A stretch of 64,000 bases of DNA. It comes from Polaromonas sp. (lineage in GTDB: Bacteria; Pseudomonadota; Gammaproteobacteria; Burkholderiales; Burkholderiaceae_C). Made by a program: the position numbers and the translations under genes. Positions 8,185 through 17,029 of this stretch are shown here, piece by piece. Below the pieces are notes generated by a model. That model was not told where the DNA came from. It was given only the letters and a program-made list of their open reading frames with translations, and ran no database searches. The stretch is from the NCBI GenBank assembly GCA_013298815.1, contig JAAFJF010000005.1, positions 28,957-92,956 on the forward strand. Reading direction: 5' to 3'. Within the stretch, counting starts at the first letter, position 1. Every line of letters starts with the position of its first letter.

Positions 8185-8996
8185 GTCAATTGACAGACAG
8201 CACAGTGCAGAGCACAGCGTCTGCAGAGCAACCCATGCTCAAACTACTGAACGTCGAAAGCGCCTACGGCCCGATCAAGGCGATCCGCGGTGTGAGTTTG
8301 CAGGTAAAAAAAGGTGAAATCGGCACGGTGCTGGGTTCCAACGGGGCTGGCAAAACGACGATTTTGAAGACCATTTCCGGCATCATCGATCCGCGCAAGG
8401 GGACGATTGAGTTCAAAGGCCAAAACATCACCGCGCGGGACCCGGCCTTCATCGTGCAACAGGGCTTGAGCCATGTGCCCGAAGGCCGTGAGGTGTTTCC
8501 ACTGCTCAGCGTGCGCGACAACCTGCTGATGGGCGCGTACACCCGCAAAGACAGCGATGGCGTCGCCAAAGACATTGAGGCAGTGTTTGGCTATTTCCCG
8601 ATTTTGAAAGAGCGTGCCGCTCAAGATGCTGGTTTGCTGTCGGGCGGGCAGCAGCAGATGTTGTCGATTTCACGCGCTTTGATGGCGAATCCGGATTTGA
8701 TTTTGCTGGACGAGCCAAGCTTGGGGCTGAGCCCAAAGCTGACCAAAGAGATTTTCGAAATCGTGGTACGCATCAACCGCGAGCGCGGCACCACCATTTT
8801 GCTGGTCGAACAAAACGCCAACATGGCGCTCAACGCGTCGGACTATGGCTATGTGCTGGAAAACGGCCGCATCGTGATGGAAGACACTTGTGCCAGACTG
8901 CGGGAAAAGGACGATATCAAAGAGTTCTACCTGGGCATGAAAGAAGAAGGCATGCGCAGTGAGCGCCGCTGGAAAAAGAAAAAGACGTGGAGATGA
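8181..8996 (+). CDS. livF: ABC transporter ATP-binding protein, LivF family
   Basis: A 271-residue ATPase with Walker A GSNGAGKTTILK, signature LLSGGQQQMLSISRALM and Walker B LILLDEPSLGLSP; the switch histidine is replaced by Gln in LVEQNANMAL, as is normal for LivF. Ahead of the ATPase core is a 17-residue leader rich in Ser and Thr. The C-terminus carries a short basic tail (SERRWKKKKTWR) beyond the usual end. It lies three bases before the acyl-CoA ligase gene. Confidence 0.93.
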   Translation: MSQLTDSTVQSTASAEQPMLKLLNVESAYGPIKAIRGVSLQVKKGEIGTVLGSNGAGKTTILKTISGIIDPRKGTIEFKGQNITARDPAFIVQQGLSHVPEGREVFPLLSVRDNLLMGAYTRKDSDGVAKDIEAVFGYFPILKERAAQDAGLLSGGQQQMLSISRALMANPDLILLDEPSLGLSPKLTKEIFEIVVRINRERGTTILLVEQNANMALNASDYGYVLENGRIVMEDTCARLREKDDIKEFYLGMKEEGMRSERRWKKKKTWR

Positions 8997-8999
8997 TGC

Positions 9000-10865
9000 A
9001 TGGCTAAGCTCTGGAACCTTGCCACTGATCCTGATTTGGCCCCCAATCGCGACATTGCGATGACAGGAGAGACGATTCCAGCGATATTCTGGAATGCTGT
9101 CGAGCAGCGTGGCGACACCACTTGGCTGCGACAAAAGCACTTGGGTATCTGGCGCAGCACGAGTTGGCAGCAAACAGCGCAGGCTGTGAGCGAAATCGCT
9201 GCTGGTTTGATGTCTTTTGGTTTTGCCAAAGGCGAGTGTGCATCTATCTTGGCCAACACCGTGGTGGAATGGGTCTGGACTGATTTGGCCGTGCTGTCCG
9301 CCGCTGGTGTCGCCAACGGTATTTACCCGACCGATGCCTCTAGCCAAGTGCAATACCTGTGTGAAGATTCTCGAACCACTGTTTTGTTTGTGGAAGACGA
9401 CGAACAGCTCGACAAAGCGCTGGAAGTGCGCGACCAGCTGCCTTTGCTGCGCAAAATTGTGGTGTTTGACATGGAAGGCTTGAGCAGCCTGCAAGACTCA
9501 GGCGTTATCAGTCTAGACGGCTTACGTGCTTTGGGTCGTGCGTATTTGGCTAAGCATCCAGAGGCGATCAAACATCGCGTTGCCGAAGTGCAGCCGCAAG
9601 ACTTGGCAATTTTGGTTTATACCTCGGGTACGACTGGCAAACCCAAAGGGGCGATGCATAGCCATGAGGGTTTGGTTTTCACGGTGCGAGGTTACAACAC
9701 ACTGGTGACGCAAACCGCTGCGGATGAGCGCATGTGTTTCCTGCCACTGTGCCACATCGCCGAACGGGTCGGTGGTGAGTACCATGCGCTTTACACCGGC
9801 GCCAAACTCAATTTTGTGGAAAACCCGGAAACGATTCCTGAGAATGTGCGTGAAATTGCGCCTACCGTGTTTACCGCTGTGCCGCGTGTGTGGGAAAAGT
9901 TTTACTCAGGCGTGATGATTTCGCTCAAAGAAGCTGGTGCAGTGCAGCAAGCTGCTTACGCCTGGGGCATTGGCGTGGGGACAACGATTGCCGACAAGGT
10001 GCTGGCCGATCAACCCGTCAGCGCTTGGCTGAAATTGAAATTCCAAATCGCCCAATGGCTGGTGCTGAACAATGTACGCAAGTTGATCGGTATTCACCGT
10101 GCGCGATTTTTGGTGACCGGTGCCGCGCCCATTTCACCCGATCTGGTACGCTGGTATTTGGCGCTTGGTGCGCCGATGTTGGAAGTGTGGGGCATGACGG
10201 AGACATGCGGTGCATCCACCGGTGTGCCGCTGACTAAAATGAAGCCGGGTTCAATTGGCCCTGCGGCGGAGTACAACGAGGTCAAACTCGATCCAGCAAC
10301 CGGCGAAATCATGGTACGTGGCAAAAATGTGTTCATGGGTTACTTGAATCTGCCTGAAAAAACGGCAGAAACCATCACGCCCGATGGCTGGCTGCATACG
10401 GGTGACGTGGGTGTGATGGATGCTGATGGGTATTTCAAAATCACCGACCGTATGAAAGACATCATCATCACGGCGGGCGGCAAAAACGTCACGCCAAGTG
10501 AGCTAGAAAATGATTTGAAGTTTTCACCATACATCACTGATGCGGTGGTGATTGGCGACAAACGCCCGTATTTGACGGTCATCATCATGATCGACCAAGA
10601 AAACGTCGAAAAGTTCGCCCAAGATAGGGATGTCCCTTTCAGTAATTACACCAGCTTGACGCGCGCTACAGAAGTGCAAGAATTGATACAGCTTGAGATT
10701 GATCGGGTCAACAAGAAATTTGCGCGGGTTGAGCAGATCAAGAAGTTCTTCCTGCTAGAAACACAATTGACCGCAGAAGACGAGGAACTCACGCCGACAA
10801 TGAAGCTCAAACGCAAGTTAGTCGAGAAGAAATACGAACCGCAGATCAGTGCGATGTATCGGTAA
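9000..10865 (+). CDS. AMP-dependent long-chain-type acyl-CoA synthetase
   Basis: A 621-residue adenylate-forming ligase that makes an acyl-CoA from a free acid, ATP and CoA. The P-loop YTSGTTGKPKGAMHSH is near residue 206, VWGMTETCG follows in the middle, and the hinge region holds DGWLHTGDVG and DRMKDIIITAGGKN. It resembles the large FAA1-type long-chain ligases more than acetyl-CoA synthetase. Its place between livF and livK, three bases after livF, argues that the acid brought in by this transporter is activated at once. With the atu genes next door, citronellate or geranate is a reasonable guess for the substrate (inference); AtuH of Pseudomonas is also an acyl-CoA synthetase. Confidence 0.9.
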   Translation: MAKLWNLATDPDLAPNRDIAMTGETIPAIFWNAVEQRGDTTWLRQKHLGIWRSTSWQQTAQAVSEIAAGLMSFGFAKGECASILANTVVEWVWTDLAVLSAAGVANGIYPTDASSQVQYLCEDSRTTVLFVEDDEQLDKALEVRDQLPLLRKIVVFDMEGLSSLQDSGVISLDGLRALGRAYLAKHPEAIKHRVAEVQPQDLAILVYTSGTTGKPKGAMHSHEGLVFTVRGYNTLVTQTAADERMCFLPLCHIAERVGGEYHALYTGAKLNFVENPETIPENVREIAPTVFTAVPRVWEKFYSGVMISLKEAGAVQQAAYAWGIGVGTTIADKVLADQPVSAWLKLKFQIAQWLVLNNVRKLIGIHRARFLVTGAAPISPDLVRWYLALGAPMLEVWGMTETCGASTGVPLTKMKPGSIGPAAEYNEVKLDPATGEIMVRGKNVFMGYLNLPEKTAETITPDGWLHTGDVGVMDADGYFKITDRMKDIIITAGGKNVTPSELENDLKFSPYITDAVVIGDKRPYLTVIIMIDQENVEKFAQDRDVPFSNYTSLTRATEVQELIQLEIDRVNKKFARVEQIKKFFLLETQLTAEDEELTPTMKLKRKLVEKKYEPQISAMYR

Positions 10866-10898
10866 TTAAAAGATAAATTATTTTTAAAGGAGATGATG

Positions 10899-12056
10899 AT
10901 GAAATTGAAATCACTAGGTTTGTTGACTACACTGGCACTCAGCGCTACATTGGCCAGCGCACAACAAGGCGTGAGCAAAACTGAGGTCACACTTGGTTCT
11001 ATTCAAGACTTGTCTGGTCCCTTGGCTGGTTTTGGCAAACAGGCTCGCTTGGGTATGATGCTGCGTGTCGACGAAATCAATGAGCAAGGCGGCATCAACG
11101 GTCGCAAATTGAAATTGATTGTTGAAGACTCTGGTTACGACCCTAAAAAGGCGGTTTTGGCCGCGCAAAAATTGGTTAATCAAGACAAAATTTTCATGAT
11201 GGTTGGTCACATTGGTACAGCGCAAAACTTAGCTGCAATGCCAGTGCAGTTTGAGAAAAATGTGATTAACTTTTTTCCCATCACGGCAGCGCGTGAAATG
11301 TACGAACCTTTTCATAAGTTGAAGTACTCTTTTGCAGCAACTTACTTTGACCAAATGCGAAATGCAGTACCCAAAGTAACCAAAGAAAAAGCAGCTAAAA
11401 AAGTTTGTACTTTGTATCAGGATGACGAATTTGGACTTGAAGTTTTCCGTGGTGCTGAAGCTGGGTTAAAGACAATCGGCATGGAATTCGCCGAAAAAAC
11501 CACCTACAAACGCGGCGCGACTGACTTTTCATCTCAAGTATCTAAATTGCAAGCCAGTGGTTGCGACTTGGTTGTTTTGGGAACTATCATTCGTGAAACC
11601 ATTGGCGCTATTGGAACAGCTAAAAAAATGGGTTACAACCCTATATTTCTAGGCTCAAGTGCCGCATATACTGATTTGATTCACAAGCTTGGTGGGCCTG
11701 CTATGAATGGTTTGTATGCCACCAGCACAGTGCAAAATCCATATACAGATGATGCTTCTCCAGCGATTAGCTTTTGGGCGAAGAAATACCAGACTAAATT
11801 TAGTGAAGACCCAACAGTATTTTCAGTCTACGGCTACAACATCATTGATACTTTTGCTAAAGCAGCTGGTAAATCTGGTGCCAATCTATCAACTGAAACT
11901 TTCATCAAAGCCATGGATACGATGACAGTTCCACCAGATATTTTTGGCAGCGCTGAAGCCACTTTTAGTCCAACCAAGCGTCTGGGCAGTGACGCATCTC
12001 GCTTGTCACAAATCACAGATGGCAAGTGGAAAGCTGTATCGGCTTACTTCAAGTAA
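10899..12056 (+). CDS. livK: ABC transporter periplasmic substrate-binding protein, LivK family
   Basis: A 385-residue type-I periplasmic binding protein. The signal peptide MKLKSLGLLTTLALSATLAS ends before AQQGVSKTEV. The mature part begins with VTLGSIQDLSGPLAGFGK, typical of this family. Three overlapping ATGs occur at 10893, 10896 and 10899; the ribosome site AAAGGAG at 10886-10892 favours the last. The gene is visibly more AT-rich than its neighbours (many AAA, ATT and TTT codons), perhaps reflecting another origin or strong expression. Its stop codon directly abuts that of the convergent thioesterase, with no spacer and no terminator. Confidence 0.92.
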   Translation: MKLKSLGLLTTLALSATLASAQQGVSKTEVTLGSIQDLSGPLAGFGKQARLGMMLRVDEINEQGGINGRKLKLIVEDSGYDPKKAVLAAQKLVNQDKIFMMVGHIGTAQNLAAMPVQFEKNVINFFPITAAREMYEPFHKLKYSFAATYFDQMRNAVPKVTKEKAAKKVCTLYQDDEFGLEVFRGAEAGLKTIGMEFAEKTTYKRGATDFSSQVSKLQASGCDLVVLGTIIRETIGAIGTAKKMGYNPIFLGSSAAYTDLIHKLGGPAMNGLYATSTVQNPYTDDASPAISFWAKKYQTKFSEDPTVFSVYGYNIIDTFAKAAGKSGANLSTETFIKAMDTMTVPPDIFGSAEATFSPTKRLGSDASRLSQITDGKWKAVSAYFK

Positions 12057-12584
12057 TCAAGACACAATGTAAGATCCCGAGCCAGCGGCAAGCAATTTGC
12101 CGTCTGGCCCATGAAATTCCATGCGTGTGGATGCCACGCGCGAGCCCAGGCGCAATACCTCGGCTTTCATGGTGAAAAAGTCTCCGATGGCGGGGCGCAG
12201 GTAGTCAATCCGCAGGTCAATCGTCCCTAATTTATCAAAGCGTTGTAATCGATGCGCAACGGTCTCGTTCATATGACGTGCACCTATCCCTGTCATCACG
12301 GCCAAGCTGCCTATCGCATCGAGCGCAGCGCTGATGACGCCACCATGGACGCGGTTGTATTTGTAATGGCCTATGAGTTCATGGCGCATGTCAATACGAC
12401 CAGACACTGATTCTGGCAAGAGTGAGGTGATTTTCAAGCCCAATACTTGGTTGAAAACGATGCTTTCTTCATAGATTTGCTTCAAACCGAGGATGAACCC
12501 TTGTTCAAACTCAACCGGACTTGATGCTACTGACGATGTGGAGAGTTTTGTGGTTTTTTGATGAGGCATAGTCGATAGTGTCAC
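12057..12584 (-). CDS. PaaI-type hotdog-fold acyl-CoA thioesterase
   Basis: A 175-residue hotdog-fold protein. The family motif HGGVISAALDAIGSLAVM sits in the middle, the usual position of the catalytic Asp helix. Such enzymes release CoA from stalled acyl-CoAs and would here relieve trapping of terpenoyl-CoA intermediates (inference). The start is GTG at 12584, overlapping the preceding stop by four bases (GTGA); an ATG at 12569 is an alternative five codons later, and neither has a clear ribosome site. It is the last gene of the atuR-led minus-strand unit. Confidence 0.85.
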   Translation of the reverse strand: MTLSTMPHQKTTKLSTSSVASSPVEFEQGFILGLKQIYEESIVFNQVLGLKITSLLPESVSGRIDMRHELIGHYKYNRVHGGVISAALDAIGSLAVMTGIGARHMNETVAHRLQRFDKLGTIDLRIDYLRPAIGDFFTMKAEVLRLGSRVASTRMEFHGPDGKLLAAGSGSYIVS

Positions 12585-13756
12585 AGACCGAGCTGACGTG
12601 CAGCCAACTCTTTCATTATCTCTTCAGAGCCACCGCCAATCATCATGACCTTAACCTCGCGGTAGATACGTTCACTCTTGGTGCCGCGCATGAAGCCCAT
12701 GGCTCCTAAAATTTGTACGGCTTGATCCGCACAGAACTGCATGGTTTGCGTGGCGTGGTTCTTCAGCATGCAGACCTGCGCCACCCAGTCCGCCCCCGCA
12801 TCACCTGCATCGGCACGCGCTGTCACAGAGTCAATCCAGGCTTGGGCGGATGCAATACGCATTCGCATGTCAACAAGCTTGTGGCGGATCACTTGGTGTT
12901 CCATCAAGGTATTGCCAAAGGTTTTTCGCTGCCGCGCCCAGTCCAACGCTTCGTCAAAACAAGCTTGTGCAAAACCCAGTGCCATGGCTGACATTGCCAG
13001 TCGTTCACCATTGAAGTTAGTCATGATGATTTTGAAACCGCCACCTTCTTCGCCTAGCAGGTTGGCCGCTGGCACGCGCACATTGTCAAAGCGCAGATGT
13101 GCTGTGTCCGAGCACCACCATCCCATTTTTTCCAACCGCGTACGCGACAACCCGGCCACGTCTGCGGGGAGCAGAATCATTGAAATGCCACCCGAGCCTT
13201 TGCTGCCAGCTTCACCCGTGCGCACTGCCACGGTGATGTAGTTCGCCCGCATCCCTGAGGTGATGAAGACTTTTTCGCCGTTGATGACGTAGTCCAATCC
13301 GTCCCGCACGGCGGTGCAACGCAACGCGGCCACGTCGGAGCCGCCACTGGGCTCGGTGATGGCGAGTGCGGCGATTTTTTCTCCCCGCAACACGGGCGGA
13401 ATCACCCGTTGCTGCAAAGCCTCCGACCCATAACGCAACACAGGTGGCAAGCCGATGTTGTGGCTGAACAGGCTGGCCAGCAAACCGCCGCTGCCGCCCA
13501 TCCGGCTGAGTTGTTGCGACAGGGTATTGCGCATGCGCCAGGTCGCCGGTGAACCACCCAGGTGCTCTGGGTAGCCCATGCCCAGTAAGCCCAGTTCGGC
13601 GGCACGCAGATACAGGCTGCGCGGGAACTCGCCTGCTTCGTCCCAGGCGTGGATGTGCGGCTCGATCTCGCGTTTGGAAAAGCGCGTCAAGGTATCCGTT
13701 AACGCGGTCAGTGTCTCCTGCTGTTCGGCATCGATGATGCGGGTCGTGGCGTTCAT
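12581..13756 (-). CDS. Acyl-CoA dehydrogenase (second dehydrogenase of the atu unit)
   Basis: A 391-residue acyl-CoA dehydrogenase. The FAD motif LAITEPSGGSDVAALR is present and the C-terminal signature is IGGGSEEIMKE. As in the other dehydrogenases here, the YEGT glutamate is replaced, so the catalytic base is probably the Glu of NFNGERLAM, the isovaleryl/long-chain position. Together with AtuD it gives the unit two dehydrogenases, possibly one for citronellyl-CoA and one for a shortened intermediate (inference). Its start overlaps the atuF stop by four bases (ATGA). In gene order it lies where Pseudomonas has atuG/atuH, but it belongs to neither family. Confidence 0.92.
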   Translation of the reverse strand: MNATTRIIDAEQQETLTALTDTLTRFSKREIEPHIHAWDEAGEFPRSLYLRAAELGLLGMGYPEHLGGSPATWRMRNTLSQQLSRMGGSGGLLASLFSHNIGLPPVLRYGSEALQQRVIPPVLRGEKIAALAITEPSGGSDVAALRCTAVRDGLDYVINGEKVFITSGMRANYITVAVRTGEAGSKGSGGISMILLPADVAGLSRTRLEKMGWWCSDTAHLRFDNVRVPAANLLGEEGGGFKIIMTNFNGERLAMSAMALGFAQACFDEALDWARQRKTFGNTLMEHQVIRHKLVDMRMRIASAQAWIDSVTARADAGDAGADWVAQVCMLKNHATQTMQFCADQAVQILGAMGFMRGTKSERIYREVKVMMIGGGSEEIMKELAARQLGL

Positions 13757-15789
13757 GCGATTAGCCTCACTAAAATTTGACCGGTCGTGGCCTGCTGCCC
13801 TAACGCAACTTCAATGCCCGCCACAACGCCGTCCTGTGTCGCCGCAATCGCATGTTCCAGCTTCATGGATTCAATCACCAGCAGCGTGTCGCCGCGCTTC
13901 ACCGCTGCGCCCTCGCCAGTTTGAATCGCAATCACTTTGCCGTTGAACTTGGCGCGTACCTCGGCCGACCCTGCAGCACCCGTGCTGGTTGAGGGCGCGG
14001 CCAGTGTGTCGTCTTGCAACCACAGGTCCACACCACCGACTTGCACATGCCAGCGCTGGTCTGCCAATGAAACGGTGCAGACGCGTTGTTGCAGACCATC
14101 CATGAGGACAAAAATTTGACCCTGCCTGTCGGTTTGATAGTGGCCCTCATGATCAACGCCGTTGTAAGCAAGTTTGACCTTGCCACCACCCAGTTCTTGC
14201 AGGTTCAAGGTGTGCAGGGTGTCGCGGTGCTGCAAACGCACGGGTTTTGCAAAAGGGCAGGCGAGTTGTTTAGCGGGATCTGCGTGCCCCGCAAAATGCA
14301 CCGTCACCGCCGCATACAACAAAGCAGTTTGTTCGTCCGTTTGCAACTGTTGCCGCAAGCTTTCAGCTTTGTGCACCAGATACGGAATCCGTGCCTGTCC
14401 GGTCTGAAATTCGGCGTCCTGCACAATGGCGTTTAAAAATGAGCGGTTGCTCGGCAGCCCCAGCAACTGCGTTTGCGCCAAGGCACTGCTCAGCTGCTCA
14501 ATCGCTTGCTCACGAGTCGGTGCATGCGCAATCAGCTTGCCCAACATGGAGTCGTAATAGGGTGCAACGGCCATGCCGCTGTAGATGGCATGGTCAAACC
14601 GTATGCTGGCGGGCGGCTCGGTAAAATGCGCCACCGTGCCCGAGTGCGGTGTGTATTGTGCGTCTTCGGCACACAAGCGCACTTCGACGGCGTGGCCGGT
14701 AAAGGTGACTTGTTCTTGCGTCAGCGGTAAGGCCTCGCCTTGTGCCACACGCAGTTGCCATGCCACCAAGTCCAAGCCGGTTACGGCTTCGGTCACCGGG
14801 TGCTCCACTTGCAGGCGCGTGTTCATCTCCATCAAATAGAAATTAGCCCCCACGCTTGCCACTGCGTGTGCTGCGCTGCCCCCCGAGGGGTCCCTCGCGC
14901 CTTGGGGCGGCCCAGCGGCACGCAAGTCTCCGGCCTCTAGCAGGAACTCCACCGTACCTGCGCCCACATAACCCGCCGCCAAGGCCAGCTCCACCGCACA
15001 GCGACCCATGCGTTCGCGTAGTGCTGCATCCACCGCCGGGCTGGGCGATTCTTCGATGATCTTCTGGTGCCGCCGCTGCACCGAGCAATCCCGCTCACCC
15101 AGATGGATGCAATGGCCGTGCTGGTCGGCAAAGATTTGTATTTCCACATGGCGCGGTTCTAAAAGCGCGCGTTCGATCAGCAACTCCGCGCTGCCAAAGG
15201 CAGACCGTGCTTCGGACCGCGCACTGTGCAAAGCGGCCAACAGACTTGATGCTTCCAGCACCAGCCGCATGCCCCGACCACCACCACCCGCCGTGGCTTT
15301 GACCATCAGCGGGTAGCCGATGCGTTTGGCCTCAATTGCAAAACGCTCGTCCGATTGTCCATCCGCGTCTGTGCTGCCGTTGTACCCTGGCAAGCAAGGC
15401 ACACCGCGCGACAAGGCCAGTTCCTTGGCGCGAGACTTGTTGCCCAGCGCTTGAATCGCAGCGGCGGGCGGCCCGACCCAGATCAAGCCCGCAGCCACCA
15501 CTGCCTCTGCAAATTCAGCGTTCTCGCTCAAAAAGCCGTAGCCCGGATGCACCGCATCGGCACCCGCAGCACGCGCCGCTGCGATGATTTTATCAATGCG
15601 CAAGTACGACTCGGCCGAGGTGTTGCCACCCAAGGCCACCGCACGGATCGCTTCGCGCACATGCAAGGCCTGCGCATCTGCGTCTGAATACACTGCAACG
15701 GTTTCTATCCCCATGCGCTGTGCCGTGCGGATCACACGTCGCGCAATTTCGCCGCGGTTGGCGATGAGTAGTTTTTTAATGGACGCCAT
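13753..15789 (-). CDS. atuF: Geranyl-CoA carboxylase, biotin-carrying alpha subunit
   Basis: A 678-residue biotin carboxylase plus biotin carrier protein. The N-terminus IKKLLIANRGEIARRVI, the ATP-grasp loop KATAGGGGRGM (164-174) and the catalytic strand MEMNTRLQVEHP are intact, and the biotinyl lysine is Lys643 in VIESMKLEHAI. It loads CO2 on biotin for AtuC, which carboxylates geranyl-CoA. Pairing with an AtuC-type beta subunit next to atuD supports geranyl rather than methylcrotonyl specificity. Residues about 288-315 (Gly/Ala/Pro-rich) are an extra segment directly before NFYLMEMN, encoded by a repeat at 14851-14922. This makes the protein somewhat longer than the roughly 660 residues I recall for Pseudomonas AtuF. 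Confidence 0.9.
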   Translation of the reverse strand: MASIKKLLIANRGEIARRVIRTAQRMGIETVAVYSDADAQALHVREAIRAVALGGNTSAESYLRIDKIIAAARAAGADAVHPGYGFLSENAEFAEAVVAAGLIWVGPPAAAIQALGNKSRAKELALSRGVPCLPGYNGSTDADGQSDERFAIEAKRIGYPLMVKATAGGGGRGMRLVLEASSLLAALHSARSEARSAFGSAELLIERALLEPRHVEIQIFADQHGHCIHLGERDCSVQRRHQKIIEESPSPAVDAALRERMGRCAVELALAAGYVGAGTVEFLLEAGDLRAAGPPQGARDPSGGSAAHAVASVGANFYLMEMNTRLQVEHPVTEAVTGLDLVAWQLRVAQGEALPLTQEQVTFTGHAVEVRLCAEDAQYTPHSGTVAHFTEPPASIRFDHAIYSGMAVAPYYDSMLGKLIAHAPTREQAIEQLSSALAQTQLLGLPSNRSFLNAIVQDAEFQTGQARIPYLVHKAESLRQQLQTDEQTALLYAAVTVHFAGHADPAKQLACPFAKPVRLQHRDTLHTLNLQELGGGKVKLAYNGVDHEGHYQTDRQGQIFVLMDGLQQRVCTVSLADQRWHVQVGGVDLWLQDDTLAAPSTSTGAAGSAEVRAKFNGKVIAIQTGEGAAVKRGDTLLVIESMKLEHAIAATQDGVVAGIEVALGQQATTGQILVRLIA
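14851..14922. repeat. GC-rich dispersed repeat inserted in frame in atuF
   Basis: A GC-rich palindromic stretch containing GCTGCCCCCCGAGGGG and CCTTGGGGCGGCCC. I recognise it as a repeat common between genes in Comamonadaceae (from memory). Here it is read through as codons of the biotin carboxylase domain. No other copy is seen in this window. Confidence 0.65.
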
Positions 15790-15803
15790 TGGGTTATTTC
15801 AAC

Positions 15804-16997
15804 TTAGGAGTGTTTTGGTGGTTTCTTAGCAAGCCCCATGATCTTGGCCAGAATGCCCAGCATCACCTCGTCTGCCCCTCCGCCAATCGACCCCAAGCGC
15901 CCGTCGCGGAACATGCGTGAGACCTTGTTTTCCAGCGTGTAGCCCATGCCACCCCAGAACTGCAGGCAACCGTCGGGCACGATGCGGTTCAGCCGCCCGG
16001 CCTTGAGCTTTGCCATGGAGGCCAGCTCCGTCACATCCTGCCCCTGCACATACAGCTCGCAGGCGCGGTAGGTCAGAGCGCGCAGGCTCTCCACCTCGGT
16101 TTTCATCTCCGCCAGCTTGAACTGCACCCATTGCTGGTCCGCCAGCGTGGCGCCAAACAGCTTGCGCTCCTGTGCCCATTCCACTGTCCAGTCGATGCAG
16201 TTGGTCAGGCTCTGCAGCCCGCTACCCGCCGCCCATAGCCGTTCTTCCTGGAATTGCATCATCTGGTACATAAAGCCCGCGCCTTCCTGGCCGATCAGGT
16301 TGCGCTGCGGCACCCGCACCTCGTCAAAATAAATCAAGCCCGTATCGCTGGAGTTCATGCCGATCTTACGGATCTTCTTTGCCACCTCAATACCTTTGGT
16401 CAGCTTGCCGTTGGGCCCATCACGCATCGGCACCATGATCAGGCTCTTGTTTTTGTGCTGATTGCCGCTGGCGCTATCACCTGTATTCACCAGCATGCAC
16501 ATCCAGTCGGCTTGCAGGCTATTGGTGATCCACATTTTTTGCCCGGTGATGACGTAATCGTCTCCATCCTTGCGGGCATGGCTTTTGATAGACGCCACAT
16601 CGCTGCCCGCGCCCGGCTCGCTCACGCCGATGCAGCCCACCATGTCGCCCGCAATGGCCGGTGCCAAAAACTCGCGTTTTAACGCATCGCTGCCAAAGCG
16701 CGCGAGGGCCGGTGTGCACATATCGGTTTGCACACCAATCGCCATCGGGATGCCACCGCAGTGGATGTGCCCCAGCGTTTCTGCCATCGCCAGCGCATAG
16801 GAGTAATCCAGCCCCGCACCACCGTATTCTTCAGGTTTGGTTAGCCCCAGTAGCCCCAGATTACCGAGTTTTTTGAAGACTTCATGGGCGGGGAAGATCT
16901 CCGCCGCTTCCCATTCGTCCACATGCGGGTTGATTTCTTCGTCGATCAGGCGTTTTAGCGTCTTCTGGATTTCAAGGTGTTCATGGGTGTAGTTCAT
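15804..16997 (-). CDS. atuD: Citronellyl-CoA dehydrogenase
   Basis: A 397-residue acyl-CoA dehydrogenase expected to turn citronellyl-CoA into geranyl-CoA, the substrate of AtuC/AtuF. The FAD motif IGVSEPGAGSDVASIK and the C-terminal GSIGGGADEVMLGIL are present; the latter is characteristic of AtuD-like enzymes. The probable catalytic Glu is in FQEERLWAAG. It lies between atuF (14-base gap) and atuC (32-base gap). The assignment as AtuD rests on sequence type plus this context. Confidence 0.9.
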   Translation of the reverse strand: MNYTHEHLEIQKTLKRLIDEEINPHVDEWEAAEIFPAHEVFKKLGNLGLLGLTKPEEYGGAGLDYSYALAMAETLGHIHCGGIPMAIGVQTDMCTPALARFGSDALKREFLAPAIAGDMVGCIGVSEPGAGSDVASIKSHARKDGDDYVITGQKMWITNSLQADWMCMLVNTGDSASGNQHKNKSLIMVPMRDGPNGKLTKGIEVAKKIRKIGMNSSDTGLIYFDEVRVPQRNLIGQEGAGFMYQMMQFQEERLWAAGSGLQSLTNCIDWTVEWAQERKLFGATLADQQWVQFKLAEMKTEVESLRALTYRACELYVQGQDVTELASMAKLKAGRLNRIVPDGCLQFWGGMGYTLENKVSRMFRDGRLGSIGGGADEVMLGILAKIMGLAKKPPKHS

Positions 16998-17029
16998 GGG
17001 GTGCTTTCAAGAGAATGATTGAAATAAGT

